Assembly (NCBI RefSeq): GCF_040054535.1
Contig: NC_090792.1
Span: forward strand, 8,765,991-8,829,990
Length of the DNA: 64,000 nucleotides
Direction: 5' to 3'
Source of the DNA: Antennarius striatus
Taxonomy: Eukaryota; Chordata; Actinopteri; Lophiiformes; Antennariidae
Shown: one piece after another, positions 11,696 to 24,500 of the stretch
How positions within the stretch are numbered: the stretch's first letter is position 1
How the letters are laid out: each line of letters opens with the position of its first letter
Program-made: the position numbers and the translations under genes
Notes under the pieces: generated by a model
What the model saw: the letters and a program-made list of their open reading frames with translations, nothing else
Told to the model about the DNA's origin: nothing
Databases searched by the model: none

Positions 11696-14431
11696 ATGAA
11701 CACAAAGCGGTGTTTCTTTATTTTATTTACAGGCCTCATCATCTGTGCCGCATTTGAGTCTCCGGTTACTCCAAGGAACAGAGTTCTCACCGTGGGGTTA
11801 CCAAACCCGCCACGAAGAGGAGCCACACGATCCTCCCACAGGTCACCTGGCGGCACGTCGCCATTGTCTCCCCTTCCCCCCCAGGGGCGCTCCCTCCCCG
11901 CAGCACCTGGAACACCTCGGTCCATGCGTGGAGGAGATGATCCGGCTCAGGTCCAGTCTGACTTCGCCCCCCTCCCGGACGTTTCTGTCACCTGCGCCGC
12001 TTCTGACTTCGTCCTGCGCGTCAAGCCGTCTTTCTTCGGTCTGGGCGCGGACGCGCAAGAACTCAAGTTGGGCAATTCCTGCAAAAACAACGGAGTTCTG
12101 AAGCCCTACGGCGACTTTCTCTTCACGTATCCTCTGACGGAGTGCGACGCCGTGCGTCAGGTAAGATGTAGAAGATGGTAGATTCCAGGTCCTCCTGCTT
12201 CATTTTGAACCGAGTCTCTGCAGACAGCCGGAGGTTATCTGCTCTACAAATTCGTGCTTCATTATGAGCCTTCCCTCAAACGTTTCCCGGGTGGATCGCA
12301 CCGGGTTGATGTTGATATTGAATGCCGTTACCAAAGGTAAGGTTTTATCTCTTTATTTCCAACACAATTTGCGTGTGTAAAAAAGCCCGCGTTTCCCAGA
12401 TTTCACACTCCGTTTAGGAACCATCATGTGCGCCAGCTGACTATCCAGCCCACATGGAAAACTGTTGTTGTGCGTAAAAGGCTGAAAGGAAGTCCAAAAC
12501 TCTTCCAGATCGAGCTGATGGACGGTGCGTTGAAAGATCCGTAGTTAACAACTGTTTTGTTTTGTTTTAATACATTGTAAACGTCTATGAAGTGTCGCAT
12601 TTGATGGGATGTTATTGATCAGATTCGTGGAGAGGACCAGCCACGTCCCGGGTGTATAAACTTGGACAGACAGTTAACTTCCAGATTTCAGCTCCTCATC
12701 TCCCAACTGGTGGAAAAGTTTACATCAATCGCTGCTATGCTGGTGGTTCTAAATCCTCCCTCAATTACACGATCATTGATAATTTTGGGTAAGGAGTTTG
12801 GAGAGTTGGGATATCAAAATCTTATTTTTTACGCCCTAATTTGGGAAAGGGTCATATTGTCATCCATAGATGTATGCTTGACGGTAAGAGAGACAGAGGG
12901 GCCTCCCGGTTCATCTCTCGGACAGACGACACCTTGAGATTCTCCTTAAAGGCTTTCCAGTTCACTTCTGACCCAGACAAGGAGGTGAGCCTCTAGTTTA
13001 ATGAGCTGAAGTTAGAGTTGTGATTGTCTCTTACCTCTTATCCCATTTTTAGGTCAGGGTTAGCTGCTTATTGTTTGTCGCAACCGAGGAGCCCGGTCCT
13101 GCACACAAATCATGCTCCTACAGAGGAAACAGGTGAGCTTACCTTCCCAGAGATATTTTTAAATGCTTCAACTCCAAGAGACTAGCTTCTCACCCAAAAG
13201 TATTAGAAAAGCTGACTCTTGTAACTGAAAACCATCTAAGAAGAGACAGATGTGTTGGGATGCTGCTCTGTGGAGAAACAAGAGTTTTCCAGGCCTGTGG
13301 CTCAGCGAAAAGAAACATGAGCTGGAAACTACCCTACCTACAGTGAATCATGAGTGACTGATGCTCTGGGGTTTCTTTGCATCTAGTGTGCAGGTCACAG
13401 CAACTATAAACTCCATGGTGTATTAGAGATGGTTGTCATTGAGGGATGACCTTAAGCCTGCAACAGTCAGAGAGGCATTTTAATAAATAGTAACACGGAC
13501 AAAATTATATTCAGTTCACTGTTTTTATTACTGTAGTTTTATTTCAAACTGCCTGGAGGTTGAATATTTTTTTTCTTCCAACTGTATCATGACAGGTGGA
13601 AAGCCCTCGCTGGTGAAGACTCCATATGTGAATGCTGTGACTCACAATGTGTGACCTCTAAACCACGGAGATCCATGATGGAAGGTACATCTCATTATAA
13701 AGTCTGTTTTTAAGGATGAACACATTCCTTCTCAGACTGATTGATGTTGAGCGTGAACGGGCATTATCTCTGAGTGACCAGTCCAATGAGGGAAAATGTT
13801 CATTTTTCAAGGCTCTGCTGTCACCGAGTCATTGCTGGTCTCTGATCAGTCATACGCAGATGAAGATGGTTTTCTCCCAGTCAATCCCGCCTCAGCCAGC
13901 AGGAGCAGACAAGGCAAAGACACCATCATTCATTACCTCGATGAGCAACACCATCACGAGAACCCACAGGGGACTGTGGATATACTAGCATTTGATGAAG
14001 AGGAGGTGGATCTTGAAAATGGAGAAGAAAGTGGGGCTATCTTCTCATTTAGAGGACCTGATATAGAGTTAGGGTTTGTGGAGAGGGTCTTAGAAGAGGA
14101 GAATGAGTTTGAAGAGAATGGGTCAGGGTATTTAGCAACAGGGTACTTCTCAGAGAGTGAAGAGGAGGAAGGATATAGAAGGAGAGAAGATGAGATTACT
14201 GAGGTACAGCAGGTGATCCACTTAAATCAGACAGAAGGTGCGATGTCAGAGCAGATGTTGCCATCAGGTGACAACCTACCAACGGAGTTACAGCCCCTGG
14301 TCTCTGAAGGAGAGGAAGAGAACAGGAAGTACACAGACAGAAGTAAAGATGACAGCATGACTGCCTCCGAGGGGGAGGTGAAAGATGATTTAGTCAAAAA
14401 CGAGATGACCTGGTATTTCACATGGAGGTAG
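11696..14431 (+). CDS. Zona pellucida sperm-binding protein 3-like (egg envelope ZP-domain protein)
   Basis: Exons: 11696-12160, 12224-12336, 12418-12524, 12623-12788, 12870-12984, 13053-13132, 13596-13684, 13812-14431; phases agree and give 584 aa. Residues 1-20 (MNTKRCFFILFTGLIICAAF) are a signal peptide, which is why I prefer this ATG over the in-frame one at 11618. Residues 21-95 are proline/arginine-rich. The ZP module spans about 96-375 with Cys positions of the ZP3 type (VSVTC, GNSC, LTEC, VDIEC, INRC, GC, VSCLL, KSC, CECCDSQC). After it comes SKPRRSMM, which resembles the basic cleavage site at the end of ZP precursors, then a tail of about 205 residues very rich in Glu/Asp and Ser. 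No C-terminal hydrophobic anchor is present. Such proteins polymerise into the egg coat. Which fish zp3 paralogue it is remains open. It is tail-to-tail with nhsl3. Confidence 0.88.
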
Positions 14432-14478
14432 CGTTTGTTGAATCAGTTGTGATGTAATCAATTATTATGCTGATTCCA

Positions 14479-14484
14479 ATTAAA
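14479..14484 (+). terminator. Poly(A) signal ATTAAA of the zp gene
   Basis: ATTAAA lies 48 bp after the TAG stop, giving a very short 3' UTR. The convergent nhsl3 signal is about 245 bp further on. Confidence 0.55.
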
Positions 14485-14726
14485 TATCAAAAAGCAGCTG
14501 GACTCTTGTTATAACTTTATAACATCAGACTAGGACACCTAAAATTTGTTAACTTGCATGTATTTTTATTGATCTTAAACATGAGTACAGTTCAATATAA
14601 TGCAAGTGAGCATAAAACTTTATTTGTATCACACATGCAGACACATGTCATGTTCAGTGAGAATGCAACAGTAAGGACGTTTTTAAGGACAAAGGAAAAG
14701 GTGACAGTTTGTTTGGTCCATGAAGC

Positions 14727-14732
14727 TTTATT
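14727..14732 (-). terminator. nhsl3: Poly(A) signal AATAAA of nhsl3
   Basis: TTTATT on the + strand reads AATAAA on the coding strand. It would give an 0.8-kb 3' UTR (about 14710-15527). That UTR contains the CTCF-like CACTAGAGGGCAG at 15239-15251. Confidence 0.55.
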
Positions 14733-15527
14733 CTGTCCATTATGATCATCACATTAGTCTCCAAACCAAGTTGAAATATATTCAAGTTCAACACACATAT
14801 TCCACCATTCCAGCCCAAACTGAGGCAGGGCGACATCAGTAACTAAAAGCAGCAGGAAATGTGATCAGAAATGATTGTGTTGCTTGGCATGCCTCCTGAT
14901 TGTGTTCGACAGCTGTGAGTAATGACGTGTGGGAATTTATAGAAAAGAATTTGGATATTAACAGCTAAAACTACTAGATTTAAATGACTTTTATACTATC
15001 AGAAGACAATATGTGTGTAGTGGACCCCCGTCTGAACACGAAAAGAGGAAAAATAACTTAATATTTTTTAAAACAAATATTTGGTGTGGAAATAAGAACA
15101 GCTCTGTAGGCCAGATCCATTAGTGGATATGTTAGATGTACAAAATATTGCTATATTTACAGATGAACCCAAAAGCCCCACTGAGAACTGGCTAAAGCTG
15201 CAATTCAGCTGGACAGAAGCGGTCCAATCACTAAATGTCACTAGAGGGCAGTAGGTTCCCATCTCTTGCAACTAAAGCTCAAAGACCCTCTGGCCAAAAT
15301 AATACGCACTGTATTCACTTATTAAAATGTAAAGTGATTAAATTAAGACCCACACCATTAACATCAAATCCAAAGGATTTTCTTTGAAATCCAAAGCGTT
15401 TCCAAACGCAACCTTTGAAATAAACATCTCATCGAACAAACTCAACTGGTCTTTTCACGCCCAACTTGCTGAAAAATCAATGTAACGAGTAAATCTATCC
15501 TCCTCAGGCTTCCTTCAGTCTTTACAA

Positions 15528-18500
15528 TCACGTCGATGGCGTCTCTCCTACAGTACCTGCTGTCCCATTTGTCTTCTCTTCAGCATCTGAGGTTGGAGAA
15601 TTCAAGCAGTTAATTTAATGAAGTAAAGAGTAGGACATTAGCTACCAGCTAATTAAAGAAATTACAATGTAGGTCCACTGTTTCATACTCTAATAACTAA
15701 TCTAGTGAATAGCCATTGCATATTTCAGAATTATTATGATTACTTGTCCCTTTCTTTCACCCAGGACTTTGGTTTATAACTTATTTTTACTGTTAAATAG
15801 GAAAGGCCAACATGCTAGCATGATGAATTTTGGATCTGCAGGAGAATACAAAGAAAAAAACCATTAAACTCATTAAAAGCCCAGATTAATCCAAAATGGA
15901 TCAAATCACTGCCAACCTTAAAGGCTCTTCATTTAAAGAGCATGAACCTACGTCTTTTACAGTTATTTGAAAGGTTTAACAAATTTGAATTTATTCGTAA
16001 TTTTGCTTGTTATTAATTTTATTAATGTTATAATTTATACTAAACTCATCGAGGCCTTTCTAAACTGTTTTGGGGTTTTACATTAATGCAGTAATTTAAG
16101 ATTCCTGATATTTACAGTTTAGAAGCTGATGCAAACAGGTTTTTTTTTTGTATCAGCAAGTTAGCACATTTACTGTGAACATGTCAGAATGAGAGCTGCT
16201 CACTGCAGAACTTTTTGCTTTCATACTCTTGATCAAAGAAAACTGAACCAGCACAATTTCTGTTGAGTCATTTAGTGGACAATCCCTCTTACCTGTGATA
16301 CTCTCCTTTAGTGCTTCCTGTCCTGCAGTTTGCTCCGTCCCTACACTGGTCTCCACCTCTTTTCCCATTGTTTTGGGTTTCTTTGCAACAGGTGGTGGCA
16401 CCTTCACTCCCTTCTTCACCAACTCTGCTTCACTATCCATAACCTTTGTTACAGAGGAACCCTCCAGGTTCTTCTTTATGGCTGCCCTTTCCCCAGCCAT
16501 GTGCCTGGTCTCTATCATCGCCCTCTTGTTGCTTTTGGAGAAGATAAAGCTCGCTGTGCTGGTGGGAGACTTATGAAAGCCGGTTGGCGATGTTTGTGAG
16601 TGCAAGCTGATGCGAGGGGCAGAACTAGTTTGTGACCTGGCTGCTGTCCTCAGACGGATAGCTTCCTGCAGGTTCATGGAAGGAGCAGCGATCGTGGCAG
16701 GAGGGGACTTTACTGTGGGGGACACAGCTGTGGGTGAAGATGCAGGTTGAATCACGGTGGACTCGGACTTGGAATGAGCAGCTTGAGAAATAACAACCAC
16801 AGGCGGCGAGCTGGACGTTGGAGAGGTCGCGATCAGAGACTTCCTGATGGGCTTCTGAGGTGTCTCACCACTGGCGGATGAAGTTGGGACTTGATTGCTC
16901 ACTGTGGCCTCAACCTCTTGCGCTTTAGGAGGCTCAGGGCTGTTACTGACTGACCTCAGCTTGACTACCTGTAGGATGGATGGGGTGACAATGACAGTGG
17001 GTTTCTCCTGCACAACGGGAGTTGAGGTCAGCTCTGCGGTTTGATTTTCTGAGTTTGCAGGATTAGGTTGGTTCTCTATGCTGCCAAGTCCCTCCACAGG
17101 TAAGACTGTAGGTAAAGGAATGTTTACAGGAGGAGAAGAAAGACTTACTGAGGAACCTTCTGTTGGAACAGAGGATTCAAGAGTTGGTTGGATGGAAACA
17201 TCAGATGGTGGTGATTGGACTTCCTGGGTTACCGGACCCTCATTTTTTGTGGGTACAATCTGAGGCTGGATGAGAAGCTCTTGGGGAGGTGGAGGAATAC
17301 TTGGAGGGGGATTGAGAGTACTGTTGATCGAAGATGGGTCAGTGTCAGATTTAGATGGAACAGTCTCCTCCGGTGATTGGGCTTGTATTGGTGGTGGTGG
17401 TGGAATATTTTCCGGTGGAGCAAGTTCACTAACAGGTGGTGTCTCCTCAGAGGAATCATGGACATTCACTTGAGAAGATGGTGGAGGAACCACTTCAACT
17501 GAGAGCTCTTTAGGAGGTAGAGGGGAGATCTCCACTGATGGTGGGGATACTAGTCTAACCGATGTGGTGGAGACTTCTTTAACAAGAGGAGGGGAGACTT
17601 CTTCAGGTGGGGTAAGAGAAACCTCTTTCGGTGGTGAAGGAGGGACTTTTTCAGGTGGAGGAAGAGAAACCACTGCAGGTGGTGGAGGGACTTCTTTGGG
17701 TGGAGGAAAAGAAACCACTGCAGGTGGTGGAGGAGGGACTTCTTTGGGTGGAGGAAGAGAAACCACTGTAGGTGGTGGAGGAGGGACTTCTTTGGGTGGA
17801 GGAAGAGAAACCACTGTAGGTGGTGGAGGAGGGACTTCTTTGGGTGGAGGAAGAGAAACCACTGTAGGTGGTGGAGGAGGGACTTCTTTGGGTGGAGGAA
17901 GAGAAACCACTGTAGGTGGTGGAGGAGGGACTTCTTTGGGTGGAGGAAGAGAAACCACTGTAGGTGGTGGTGGAGGGACTTCTTGTGGTGGAGGAAGAGA
18001 AACCACTGTAGGTGGTGGAGGAGGGACTTCTTGTGGTGGAGGAAGAGAAACCACTGTAGGTGGTGGAGGGACTTCTTTGGGTGGAGGAAGAGAAATCGCT
18101 ATAGGAGGTGGAGGCAAAACCTCTTTAGATGGTAGAGAAGAAACTTCTTTAAGTGGAGGAAGAGGAATTCCCTTCAGGAGAGGAGGAGGAGGAACCTCTT
18201 TGGGTTGTGCTGGAGCGACTTCTCCAGGTGGTTCTGTAGAGAATATTTTAGGTTGGATTCGAAAAACATCTTTCGGTGGAGGAGAAACGTCTTCATGGAA
18301 TGGAGGAGAGATCTTTTTTATTGTAGGTGGGGGAACTGCTTTAATAGGTGGAGGGGGAGCTGTATATGGTGGGGGAGGTGGGATGTTCAGAACAACAGGT
18401 AGGGCTCCCTGGGATCCACTGGGTTTCTGTGGTTCAGCCTCTGCGGTCAGCCTAACACATTCTGATAATACGGATGTGGTTGTAGACGAGGCGTCCCCAC

Positions 18501-21500
18501 CAGGAATGGACCTCTCTGGGGGTACCTGCACTGGCATAACTAAGACCTCCTCGCTAAACACTGGGGGAGGGGGAAGAGGAAGCTCAAAATCACGAGATGC
18601 ACTGAGGCCTATCGGTGGAGGAGGTGGGGGCCAGGAGAACTCAGGGGACACGACCTTTCCTGATGTCTGATTGGTTGGCGGGTGGGAAGGATTATATGCT
18701 GCAGGAAGAGAGGGAGGAGTGTGTTTTAATGAAATGGCGGGTGACGAGTCCACCTCTGTAACCTGCGTGGATGTCTTGGCTTCCTCTTCTTTCACGGCTG
18801 CCAGCCGGCCTTCACGTCTCTCTACCGCCTTCACTAACATTCCGTTTAACATGTCACGTACTCTTACTTTCTCATCTTTTTCAGTCACTTTACTATTTCC
18901 TTTCAAATCAACATTCTGATTGGCCAGTCTGTCGTTGTACTCTTTCTGAATCTCTGCATTCAATACCATACTTTCTTGAACTTTCTTTGTTTCCACTGTT
19001 GCAGTCAAACTCTTGTGTTTTCTCTCCACCAAACTCTTCACAGAGCTTTCTGTAGATGAAGAAGAGGAGTTCCTCTGTTGTCTCCTGTCTTTTGGATTCT
19101 TCTTTATGATGGCATGAAGGTTATCAGGTGCCGGGGGTCCCAGCAGCAACTCAAAGCTACGCTTGCTGTGAGCCCACACCTCTGGAGGAGGAGGTGGAGG
19201 TGCGTGGACTTTGGGATGTGGAGGGATGTTGAAGAGTTCTATCAAGGTCCGTACAGAAGGGCTAACGCTAGCAGTTTCAACCGAGCTGTTAGATTTGAGA
19301 TCCTCTTTCAATTTTGAATTTTCAGGAAGCACTGGCTGCGTGAGAGGACGCCGAGTTGAAACAGGAGAGGACCCAGGAAAAAGCCTCTGAAGCTTTGCTA
19401 AGATGCCTTTCTTGTGTTTTGACGATGAGCCGTGGGGTCGTTTGCCATCTTGGCTGGAGTAGCCACTGGATGGGGAGACTTCGCTTAGCTTATTCTCCTG
19501 AAGGGATTCCTGCTTTTGTTGTGAAGCACCTTTGGAAACTGCTGCCTCTGCCTTTCCTGCCTGGGGTCTGATGGGACTGACAGACGCAGAACCTGTAGAA
19601 TCATCCAGAGAACTGGTGTCAGCATTGTATCCAGGACTGTCCAGGTTTCTGGACCCAGAATACTTGTTTTTGACATTCTCCTCACCTGAGGCAGAGACTT
19701 TATGGTGAGAAGACTCCCCTACAGGTGCTGCAACCTCCATCAGATCACGTGACCGCCGCTTCATCTTATTGTAAAGAGAATAGGAGCGATTTGGAGGAGG
19801 AGGTGCCCTCTTTGGCTTCATCACTGACAGGCTACGAATAAACTGCCCCTCTTTCTTTATCACTTCTCCCTTAACAATGACCTTGCCATTGGAGGCGCAT
19901 GCTGAAGATTGACTGAGGGAAGAGGAAAGAGGAAGTTGGCCATCTTGTTTAAAGCCATCTGCATACGGTGACGTCTGCGGGGTGCTGTTTCTGGAGATGG
20001 TTGAGGAATCCGATACCAAGGTTTCCGAGGAATCCGAGTGGCTCCAACATGAGCTATCTGACATATTTTGAGGTTGAGATGGAGAGTTAACGGTGGAGGC
20101 TCTGGAGGAGGCTCTGGAGGAGGCTTTAGAGGAGGCCCGAGAGGGCGCGGGGCTGGACAGTAACAGGCTGCTCTTGCTGACAGTACGGACGCTGTTGCGA
20201 CTCCGTCCGCGACTGATTTCCACCACATCGATGGAAGGTGGCAACACAGCATTGGGGATGATTTTGGACATGTAGGCAGCCTGGGGTGACATGGACATGA
20301 CAGGGCTGGGCAGCTCCGGTTGGAGGCTGTTGGCAGTGGTCATCCAGGGAACGGCCACCGATCGAGGCCTCTGCTCATCAGTCGAGTTAGGGCCCAGGCA
20401 CTTCAGCAAGGCCATGTCATCCCTATGACCAGCATGGGGGGCAATGCGCTGCTTAATCTGGTCTCTGTTGATGGGTTGGATGGTGTTTGTGTTCTCAGAA
20501 CTGCCGCTGGCTTCGTTCTGTGACTCTACTGCCTGCTGTGGCACATCAGTGGTCGGGCTGTTGTCAGGGTCACCATTATAAAGCTGTTCCTCATCTAACC
20601 TTTGAGCCACTGTCCAACCCCCCCGATCCAGACCTGAGAGAAGACAGGAGGACCAAGACAAACAATTTAAGAAATAAGCCATCCCTTCTTCATTGACAAC
20701 TGCAACACACATCCATTCATTCATGAATATATCTTAGTCAATGAATGGCTTTGTAAGCAATACTTTTAATGATTAGCAGCGTACCTAGTTCCATCTGAAC
20801 ATGCTGTGGGATAGCCCCAATCGTCTTCCTGTGTCGTTTCCTTTTCTTAGTCTTTTCCGGCTTGTTTCCAGAGTTCAATGGCCTGAATGTGGATTCTTGG
20901 TTGAGTGAGGTGTGAGAGGAAAGAGGAAAATCATGAGCCCTTGATACTTTTCAACCAGTATCTAATTAGAACTATATATACACGTACATTGGTAGTATGC
21001 ATCATCATCATAATACAATAGCCCAGAATAATGGGAGAGTGTTTATGCTTGCAGTTACTTTGCCTGGTGAGTCCAGAGCGGGAAGACCTCGTGGAGACAC
21101 TTGATTGTACAGAGATGACAGAAGTTGTGTCAGCAATGGTGCTGTCTGTCACAAATCCTCCACCTTCCCCATCTGTCTGGACCGTCATCATTGACTGGCA
21201 AAAGCAAACAAAAAACATTTGAACAAAACATTTATTTTCAGTAACAAAAAGTTTTAATTTGAAGTTGGAGTTCAAAATTTCACTCACAATTGTGCTTTCA
21301 TTATCCCGATACTCCACCCCCTGATCAGTTTCTGAAACACAAATAACGAGATTTATACTGTTGTTTATGAGCAGTGTTTATAGCCCTTTAGGATAATATA
21401 GATGTGTTGGCATAGGACACCTCTAAATTAGTGCATAGCACATGCCAGTTTTTGTGTACCTTCCTGCTGCATCATTTTCAATCCCTCCAGCGCCTCACTG

Positions 21501-24500
21501 TGAAGGTTCTCAAGATACTCGGGCCTGCTGGCCTCCACGAACACGTTCTCCTGGAGCGACGGGGGCGCTGGGGTTTTGTCATCAACGAGCTTTGGTACAG
21601 CTGAAGTAGAGAGAGTAGAGAGGGGATCAGCCAGGATGAACTCAAAGCTGTGTTACTGTGGCAGTAGATCAGATGGCCATATGGACAGGATGAAAGCGTT
21701 CAGCCCTGTCAGGGACATTCAATCACAGAAGGACTTAATATGTTCAAAGGTTACTACCTGAGCGGGTTAGAAAAAGGCTGATCTGCTGACTTTGACTTCT
21801 CTCACTGTTAATAAATCATAAATCTATTACCAGCTCTGAAGCTCCTTCTCATTTCATTTTGACAGTAAGAAAGACAACAGTTAATTTATATGATATGCTG
21901 TGTGTGCCTGTTCGAAGCATTGAAACCAGCTTCTCTTAATTATTATTTGAAAAAAATTTGAAATACAATATAAACTAGTGAAACATCTGCAAAATATTAA
22001 ATCACAGAATGATTTAATTTAATTTAAAAACTTAATACCTTATTCTAATTACCTGTTGACCAACATAACTAAAAATATGTGTTCATTAGTTTTGTGCTAG
22101 TTGAACAACTCACATGTGATTGAACGGTGCTAAACACTTTTATGTAACGTTGACAGCTGCCCCAGATCACCACCTACTAAACTCCAATGCGTGCCCTATC
22201 TCTGGAAGAGCATGCTGGAATTAGCCTTAGCAGCCATGTGCTCAGTAATCACTACTATTTATTACCACTGTCTCTTCTGTAACAGTGGTTCAGGTGTTCT
22301 GGTGGCAGAAAATACCAATGAGTTACAGTATAAATAGATCAAATACTAATTCTGTTTTTTATTTTTCTAAACTGTGGAGCAATTTAGTTAGTGAAACTAT
22401 GAATCCCAGAGTATACATATAATTAGAGAACACAATAAAGTGAGAATGAATGACCACACAATTACATTCCTGATTGTCTTCAATGAACCAGTTGATCCAG
22501 CCCGTACTGGTCATACCTGAATAGCAATTTCTACTAGGAGCCATTTGATTGAGTTATAAAACCGTCCATCCATTGTCTCGTAATTCCAGACCATTGGCAT
22601 AACTTTTTTCCACTCACCTTTCCTCCTCAAGACTGTTGGGAAACAGTGGAAGCTCGTACTTAAGTTATTTGTCAGAAGCACCACCATAGTGAAAATGAGG
22701 AAAAGGAATCCGAAGTGTGGCACAATTATCCCCAAGTTGTGTTAAAGAAAGTAAAGGAAAAGATCTTATCTTAAGGTGCAGCCTGTTAGCTAGAAAACCG
22801 ATGATGTCGCTGTCTTTGATAAACCTGATCTGAGTTCAAGTCCATGTGAAGCAGACAAGATCAGAGCCAATCGACAATCAGCTCAGATACTAATCCTCAG
22901 CAGTCTTATTCCTGCTGGCCCTCTTCTGTTTGTCCCCTACACACTCCTCAACAACATGACAAGCAACCCTCTGATGTTTCCCACTCACAGTCGCATCTGA
23001 TTGGTCAATCGGGTCATGGATCACACTGAGATCTAATACGTACGCACCAAAAGGGAAGACAAAGCTGTTGTCAAGGATCTGAGGTGTGAAGTCACAAAAG
23101 GTTCCTCTCCTTTGTGCCATATCTTTAGCACTTAATTAGTTAATAAATAAGTCATGCATGACTTTGTTAGATTACACACAACTTTCATTAGGAGACTGAA
23201 AGAAATGTAATCATTCTTCAGGCTCAACAGTAATAGTATTAATGTTTTGCCACAAGGGGGAGTTGGTGAATTAAAGTGATGCTTCCCAAAAACAAGATTA
23301 AAAACATGTTTAAAACAGAGGCCTGCAGCTCCAAAGCACATGGGCAAGCATGTGAAAATGTTCCCCATTGTTTTTGGGTGAATTACATTCAATTTGTTTC
23401 TCTGCAGCCAGGCTGAAAAGGATGACATAAGATCTTCAATTACTTGTTTAATCAAATGGAATGTTATCTAGAAACCTTTCTCATCTGGAGAAGAATCAAA
23501 CACTCTTTACTCGTTCTATTTCTACTGGGAGGTTGTTGTTTTTTTATCTTTATTTTCTATGAAGGAAACCTAAAGCTAATTTGCAGCCATCGATCACTTC
23601 CGGGTTTTGCGGAGCAGACACGACATGGAATGTATGCCATCTGAACAAATGGAAAACATTCCCATGGTTGTGCGATAGTACCGAGTGACTCAAAACTTAA
23701 TAGAATAGACGGAGAAGGAACGAATCGTATGTGTACGAGTTCATAGTGAGGAGTAGAAAGGAGTCATCCTTTCAGCAGAGCGGGAGCTTCAACCTATAGA
23801 TGTGGAAAGTAAGCTGATACGATGTGTTTTGTTACCATGACAGTACACACCACACAGGAGAGGCCCGGCAAGAAGGGTGGGGCATGACTGCACGTTAATG
23901 AGGGCTCAAATTGTCACTGGGTTTGACTCTATATTAATCACTGACATATCACCATCTGCCACTGGTGGATTAATGGTTGTGATTATGTATGACCCCTGTT
24001 TACATCTGATGTTTACATCTCTGATTTGGTGTAAGAGTAAGTAAAGGATTCAGATTAACTGGGGAATTAGGATTACGTTTTCAAAGGAAAACATATTTTT
24101 TCAAGTTTGTTTCAGTAATATACAGCAGTAAACACAGAAGAGTCCAGGAGACAGGATGGATCATCATCTGCACTTTTATTGATCGACCGTGTTGAAGCGT
24201 GCTGTGATAAACGACTATGGAATTCCTTTGTAACTTTTAACTCTGCCTATCCTCCTCAGGTTATGAACATACTTTGGTTTCCTAATCTGAATGCCACTAT
24301 CCTAATCTGAGTTATCATACTTTCACGTTTAATTTTCCTTCAAGGTTTTTCCATGTTAAATTTATTCATTCAAGCGCTGCCCTGCATGTCTTGCTAATGT
24401 TATTTGCATTAAGATCTGAATACTGTTTCTAAGCCCTTTCCTCTACCAGGACGACAGTTAACAAAAAAAAACAACAACTGTTTTTCCCTGTTTTATCTAA

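Noticed and set aside
11473-11925. 150-codon minus-strand frame over the zp first exon
   Set aside because: Antisense to a well supported coding exon with signal peptide; shadow frame.
17564-18670. 368-codon glycine-rich open frame on the + strand
   Set aside because: It is the antisense shadow of the nhsl3 proline minisatellite (CCN codons read as GGN). It has no start context, splice logic or homologue.
19860-20252. 130-codon proline-rich minus-strand frame inside the nhsl3 giant exon
   Set aside because: Alternative frame of the same exon; the main frame is supported by homology.
22511-22735. Full 74-codon minus-strand frame as a separate gene
   Set aside because: Only the part from the internal ATG (22687) to the donor at 22617 makes sense, as a candidate nhsl3 exon.
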